Origin: a virus
DNA length: 51,057 bases
Virus record (IMG/VR): IMGVR_UViG_3300021960_010990
Location: 1-51,057 of that record
Direction: 5' to 3' (one strand)
Shown: piece by piece, positions 47,124-51,057 of the stretch
How the letters are laid out: each line of letters begins with the position of its first letter
Numbering within the stretch: position 1 is the first letter of the stretch
Notes under the pieces: model-generated
The model's database searches: none
What the model was told of the DNA's origin: nothing
Seen by the model: only the letters and a program-made list of their open reading frames with translations
Made by a program: the position numbers and the translations under genes

Positions 47124-50100
47124 TATGCGATACTTACAGCTGAGATGCTGTCTCCTGATTGTAGTTTGAATCTCACCAGCACCACATTGCCTGTGGCGTT
47201 GGTGGCGTTCTCGGAACCCAGGGTGAGGGTGAACGAAGCCGCTGAATGAGTGCCTGCTGTGATCCTGTCACCTGATGTGAGGGCACAACCGTTTGATCCG
47301 TTGCCGCCTGAGCCTGTGTTGGCGCCCGGCACACCCGAACCAGCGTAGGTCACTGAAGCATCCAACCAACCGTTGAGGGTTGAAGCAGAATCGATGGCAG
47401 TGCCTGGAGCTGCGATGTACACTCCTCTCAGAGTGCCTGTGAGTGTGATGGTAAAGTTGGCCATGGTGGTTCTTCTGAACGCTATGGTGTAGTATTGGGC
47501 ATTGGTGTCACTGCTTCGATCTGGTCCCACAGGCAGATAACCTGTGGAGTAATCTGCGACGTCGTGTTTGATAGTGCCTGTGGATGTGGTGGATGGTATC
47601 AACATGGCTTCGTCTGTGCCTGCCACAACATCAGCTGATGAACCAGCAAACAGATGTGCTGTGTAAAAATCTGTGCCCGAATTGTAGAGTGGTGTGTCTC
47701 CCACAGATGTGGAAGATGAGTCAGAATAGAATGCTGACGGTCCGTAAACCCTCACAGCATCATCATCGAACCCAGCACCCAATGAATCTGATACCACAAT
47801 ACCACCGTTTTCTAAATTGATGCCTGTGGGTGTTGCTGTGAACACTTGTATTTTGGTGGATGATTCAGAATAGGAACCAGCACCATTACAGTTCTGTGAT
47901 CTTGCTTTGATGGTGCTCACACTGAACATATTACTTGAAGTCAGAGGAATGGTCAAACTGCCCAGTGTGTAGGCAGATGATACACCCGTGTCCGCTATGG
48001 GGATGCCACCACTCAGCATGGTTGATGGATTGTCCACATTGGCGTACGTGAAATCTAAATTGGATATGATCGAACCTGAACCCGATGACACAGTGCCCGG
48101 TTCCACTTCGTGTGGATTGGAAACGTCGGCGTAGGCCTGTCCAGTGAAATTGGCCACTGTGGTACCACCCAGAGTGAGTGAAGGTGAACCTGAGTTGTAG
48201 TAGGGCACGCCCGAAATGTATCTGTATGTGCCGGCCACATTTTCTGTGATCGGACCAATGGTTGTGGTCGGAGTTGCTGTGATGTCATCATACAACACAT
48301 GAACTTCATTGGTGTTGCCTGTGGCAGAATGTTCCAATCTTTCAGCATTCAATCCCACTGTGTACCCTGTGAGTGCTTTGGTTATTTTTGCCGATGCCAC
48401 CAAGTAAAATCTCTGTGGGTATGACGAGTCAACTTGATCATAGTCTTGATTGGCAGTCACCACCAAAGAAGTAAATGTGCCTGTCTCATTTTCTGCGGCA
48501 GTGAATGTTTTTGCTCCATCGGCAGATCCATTTACATTAGCTGTTAGTGTGCCCGAAGCACCGTTGTAAAAATTTGATGCCACAGAAGTGTCTATGGTGC
48601 CGGATGTGTATCTTCTCGCTGTGGTTGTGGCCAACGAATCTCCTGCAGTCAAACTGTTGAGTGATCCTGTGTTGTCATCATATGAGGCACACAGTTTGGG
48701 TGATGTGCCTTGGACAGCGTCAGCAAGGGTTATGGATTTGGTTGATAGATCAGCGGGTGCGGCTGGCACTGCCTTCATGGTCCACACCACAGTTTCTTCA
48801 TCCGATTGATGGAACGTGTCTGGTGTGCCTGTTGCTCTGAAACGAGTGGTGAAAGCACCTGCGGAAGTGCCCGTGAAATTCTTTGTGAGTGTGGCAGCTA
48901 TAGTGCCCGCTGATGCTCCATCTTCTGTGACATGGTATACGTCTGAAGAATCATTAAAGAAATCATATTCATAGTCATCACCGTTCTGAGTGGTATTTGT
49001 AAATGTTGCTGATGCTCTGTTGTTGCCATCCAAGTCTGTGTGATCATACAGCGTGTATTGATTGTCTGAAGAACCCGTTGACACAGTGTCAGATGTGCCT
49101 GCAATGTTGGCTCTAACATCCGCTTCCACTTTGATTATCAGATCAGCAGTGAACGGAGAATTTGAATGTCCGTTGGTGATGGTCAGTGTGGTGGTGTAAT
49201 TCACGGTCAAGCCTTGGCTCTGTCTCAGAGCGGTCAGGTTAAATGTGTTGGTGATGTCAACACCAGTGTCTCCGGCAGACCCTGACCCTATCTGAACAGT
49301 GGTCGCAGGATTGCCTTCGTCAAAATCCCATGAATAGGTGTTGGATCCTGAGTTGGTGTTGAATATGGAATATGATCCTGGTTTTGAAATGGTGTCATTA
49401 TTGAATGTGACCACGAATCCGCCCGTGGCTTGTTCGTTGATGCCTCTGATCACAGAACCATCCACGGAATACAATGGATCGTGTTCGGCATACACATAAA
49501 AGTAACTGGTCGAACTCGACTTGGGCACTTCTGTCGGATTCGCTGTGGAATGAGAAGTCAGGGTCAATCTTGGAGCAAATCTCAGATCGCCATCACCCAC
49601 TAAAGTGGTGGATGAGTCGCCAGCATCTGGTCGGTCATAAGTGTGTGATAGTCTTGCGCCGTCCACACCTCCTGCGTCTCCGTTGGCAGCGATTGTTTCT
49701 GTTACACCATCGCCCCAGTCAATGGTGAATGTGGCAGTGACTCCTGTGGTGTTGGTGGTTGTGTTTTCCAGATACACAGTTGATCCAAGATCACATTTGG
49801 TTATGGCAGAACCTCCCGATGAGGCCGCGTAGATCGAAAATTGCACTGTGGGATTGGCTGTGTATATGGTGATGAAATTTGATTTGGTTTCTGTGGCTTC
49901 TGAACCTGTGCCTTGACCTGATGAATTGTATGCTCGCACTGTGACATCGAATGGTGAACCCACATTGGATGAATATGTGTGAGTGGGTGTGGTATCGGTG
50001 GTTCCGATTGTGGTGGAACCGTCACCCCAAGTGATGTCATACTTGTCGGGATTGCCCACAGTGGTGATCGTGAGAGTGACTATCAATCCAGCACCGCCCA

Positions 50101-51057
50101 CGGTGTTGTCTGCTGTGAAGTCTACGCTTTTTACAAATGTGTTGTTCCTCACATTTTCCAATGCTTCGTTGAGATCATCGATGGAATCTGTCACTGAGTG
50201 GGTTGGTGTGAGAGTTGATATGGCTCCCACAGGAAATGTGGATGAGTCTGTGGGATAACCCAACAGCACGTTGGTTCCCAATAGTCCAGCACCACCCGCC
50301 ACAGCATTGTCAACGTATGCTTTGATCGATTGCTGGGTGGCCAGTGCAGTGTCAGAATTGGAAGACATTGTGTCTTCATCTAAAATTGTGTCAACAGCAA
50401 CTCCACCATCGAATGCAAAGTTTCCTGTCACGATCAAGCCGTCGTTGATAGTGACGGCCGTGGAATCGGTGGATGAAATAGTGTCAACATCTATCGACTT
50501 GTTCAGAGACAGTGAAATGCTATCACCCGAAATCGACGAAGTTATGGAACTGCCACCTGATATCAAGACTGTGTCTGTCTGCAGATCCGCAGTCAATACT
50601 GATGAAGCATCATCAGAAAATTTAATGGTTGTGGACAGTCCAGCAATCTGTGTGTCCACATAATTTTTTGTTGCCGCATCTGATGTGTTGGACGGTTCGC
50701 CCACTCTGACATTGGCCAGTGCTGTGTCTGTGATGGCAGTGTCTGATTCCGACGAAGTTGAAGTGACTGCTTTGAAAACATCTTCTCCTTCGTTCCAATA
50801 GAACACTGCATTGTTGCCGGCAGATCCTCTCTCGATCATTATACCAGCATCTACGTCAGCGCCTCCAGAATTGCCGTTGTTCAATAACAACAATGGATCT
50901 GAAATTTTTGTGTTTGTGGTTTCGATGTATGTGGTCGTGCCTGAAACTGTGAGATCTCCGTCTATGGTGGTGTTACCGGTCACAGCAAGATTGCCATTAA
51001 TGGTTGCACCGTCAGTTTCTATGGCGTCATTGATTCTTACAGATGTCGAGTCTGCTG
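47123..51057 (-). CDS. Giant tail fibre/adhesin with PKD-like domains, 5' end cut by window
   Basis: The frame is open from the right window edge to 47123 (about 1311 codons), so the GTG at 50983 is not the true start. The edge sequence DSTSVRINDAIETDGATING is the end of a shared fibre cassette. Then come cassette A (ETTNTKISDPLLLLNNGNSG), an ALATQQSIKAYVD unit, and PKD-like beta sandwiches (DITWGDGSTTIG...HTYSS; TIDWGDGVTETIA...HTYDR). Further Ig-like beta-rich domains make up the C-terminal half, ending LVRFKLQSGDSISAVSIA. Such domains often bind carbohydrates or extend adhesins. A host-binding role is inferred. Confidence 0.75.
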   Translation of the reverse strand, partial: ADSTSVRINDAIETDGATINGNLAVTGNTTIDGDLTVSGTTTYIETTNTKISDPLLLLNNGNSGGADVDAGIMIERGSAGNNAVFYWNEGEDVFKAVTSTSSESDTAITDTALANVRVGEPSNTSDAATKNYVDTQIAGLSTTIKFSDDASSVLTADLQTDTVLISGGSSITSSISGDSISLSLNKSIDVDTISSTDSTAVTINDGLIVTGNFAFDGGVAVDTILDEDTMSSNSDTALATQQSIKAYVDNAVAGGAGLLGTNVLLGYPTDSSTFPVGAISTLTPTHSVTDSIDDLNEALENVRNNTFVKSVDFTADNTVGGAGLIVTLTITTVGNPDKYDITWGDGSTTIGTTDTTPTHTYSSNVGSPFDVTVRAYNSSGQGTGSEATETKSNFITIYTANPTVQFSIYAASSGGSAITKCDLGSTVYLENTTTNTTGVTATFTIDWGDGVTETIAANGDAGGVDGARLSHTYDRPDAGDSSTTLVGDGDLRFAPRLTLTSHSTANPTEVPKSSSTSYFYVYAEHDPLYSVDGSVIRGINEQATGGFVVTFNNDTISKPGSYSIFNTNSGSNTYSWDFDEGNPATTVQIGSGSAGDTGVDITNTFNLTALRQSQGLTVNYTTTLTITNGHSNSPFTADLIIKVEADVRANIAGTSDTVSTGSSDNQYTLYDHTDLDGNNRASATFTNTTQNGDDYEYDFFNDSSDVYHVTEDGASAGTIAATLTKNFTGTSAGAFTTRFRATGTPDTFHQSDEETVVWTMKAVPAAPADLSTKSITLADAVQGTSPKLCASYDDNTGSLNSLTAGDSLATTTARRYTSGTIDTSVASNFYNGASGTLTANVNGSADGAKTFTAAENETGTFTSLVVTANQDYDQVDSSYPQRFYLVASAKITKALTGYTVGLNAERLEHSATGNTNEVHVLYDDITATPTTTIGPITENVAGTYRYISGVPYYNSGSPSLTLGGTTVANFTGQAYADVSNPHEVEPGTVSSGSGSIISNLDFTYANVDNPSTMLSGGIPIADTGVSSAYTLGSLTIPLTSSNMFSVSTIKARSQNCNGAGSYSESSTKIQVFTATPTGINLENGGIVVSDSLGAGFDDDAVRVYGPSAFYSDSSSTSVGDTPLYNSGTDFYTAHLFAGSSADVVAGTDEAMLIPSTTSTGTIKHDVADYSTGYLPVGPDRSSDTNAQYYTIAFRRTTMANFTITLTGTLRGVYIAAPGTAIDSASTLNGWLDASVTYAGSGVPGANTGSGGNGSNGCALTSGDRITAGTHSAASFTLTLGSENATNATGNVVLVRFKLQSGDSISAVSIA
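50755..50950. repeat. Fibre cassette A, diverged copy 4
   Basis: Encodes TKISDPLLLLNNGNSGGADV, then DAGIMIERGSAGNN...WNEGEDVFKAV. It aligns with the copies at 36.4, 41.0 and 43.6 kb but with more changes in its first part. Confidence 0.7.

Noticed and set aside
50983-50985. GTG at 50983 as start of the last gene
   Set aside because: The same frame continues to the window edge with typical fibre-cassette sequence, so the gene is simply cut by the window.

Overview
This window looks like part of the genome of a T4-like marine myovirus (tailed dsDNA phage). The evidence is a nearly complete run of T4-type core proteins: UvsY, UvsX, gp32, gp17, gp16, gp4-like nuclease, tail-tube-initiator-like protein, gp19, gp18, gp1, gp13, gp14 and gp15. 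T4-type late promoter cores (TAAATA, twice as full TATAAATA) sit in front of the structural genes, and several very long, internally repetitive fibre genes are of the kind seen in cyanophages and pelagiphages. The host cannot be read directly. A DUF3563-like mini-protein points weakly to an alphaproteobacterium. No photosynthesis genes are present here.

Region 1 (1-9.9 kb). A divergent promoter pair at 660-722 separates two leftward genes for membrane or secreted proteins from a tightly overlapping rightward operon of 13 genes. Seven of these look like 2-oxoglutarate/Fe(II)-type oxygenases. The others are a fatty-acid desaturase, a miniature aminotransferase-like PLP protein, a methyltransferase, an SGNH hydrolase, a GNAT-like protein and a 412-aa protein of unknown function. 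This is the most unusual cargo in the window and looks like a small-molecule, lipid or glycan tailoring pathway.

Region 2 (9.9-13.1 kb). A leftward tRNA operon (Thr-UGU, Ala-UGC, Ser-UGA, and an Arg with the uncommon GCG anticodon) is interleaved with small proteins. It starts at a consensus sigma70-type promoter whose -35 box is embedded in a hairpin. Upstream lie a YhhQ-type queuosine-precursor transporter, a chain of five mini-genes and a lone rightward sulfotransferase.

Region 3 (13.1-16 kb). Leftward recombination module: gp32, UvsX, a small acidic protein and UvsY, driven by two consensus promoters.

Region 4 (16-35.5 kb). Packaging, neck and tail module, mostly leftward: two large uncharacterised proteins, terminase large (gp17), a protein with an internal-protein-like N-terminus, terminase small (gp16), a tandem pair of oxygenase-like paralogues, head-completion nuclease, tail-tube-initiator-like protein, gp19 tube, a giant 1148-aa gp18 sheath, gp1 dNMP kinase and gp13. 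Rightward exceptions are an HNH/zinc-like protein, gp14, gp15 and a Nudix hydrolase.

Region 5 (35.3-51 kb). Fibre and appendage module, leftward, with genes up to 2252 codons built from shared repeat cassettes, plus two small rightward genes. The last gene runs off the right edge. Many late genes, and several sigma70-type ones, have their promoter so close to the start codon that the mRNAs should be leaderless. That is the most striking global signal in the window.
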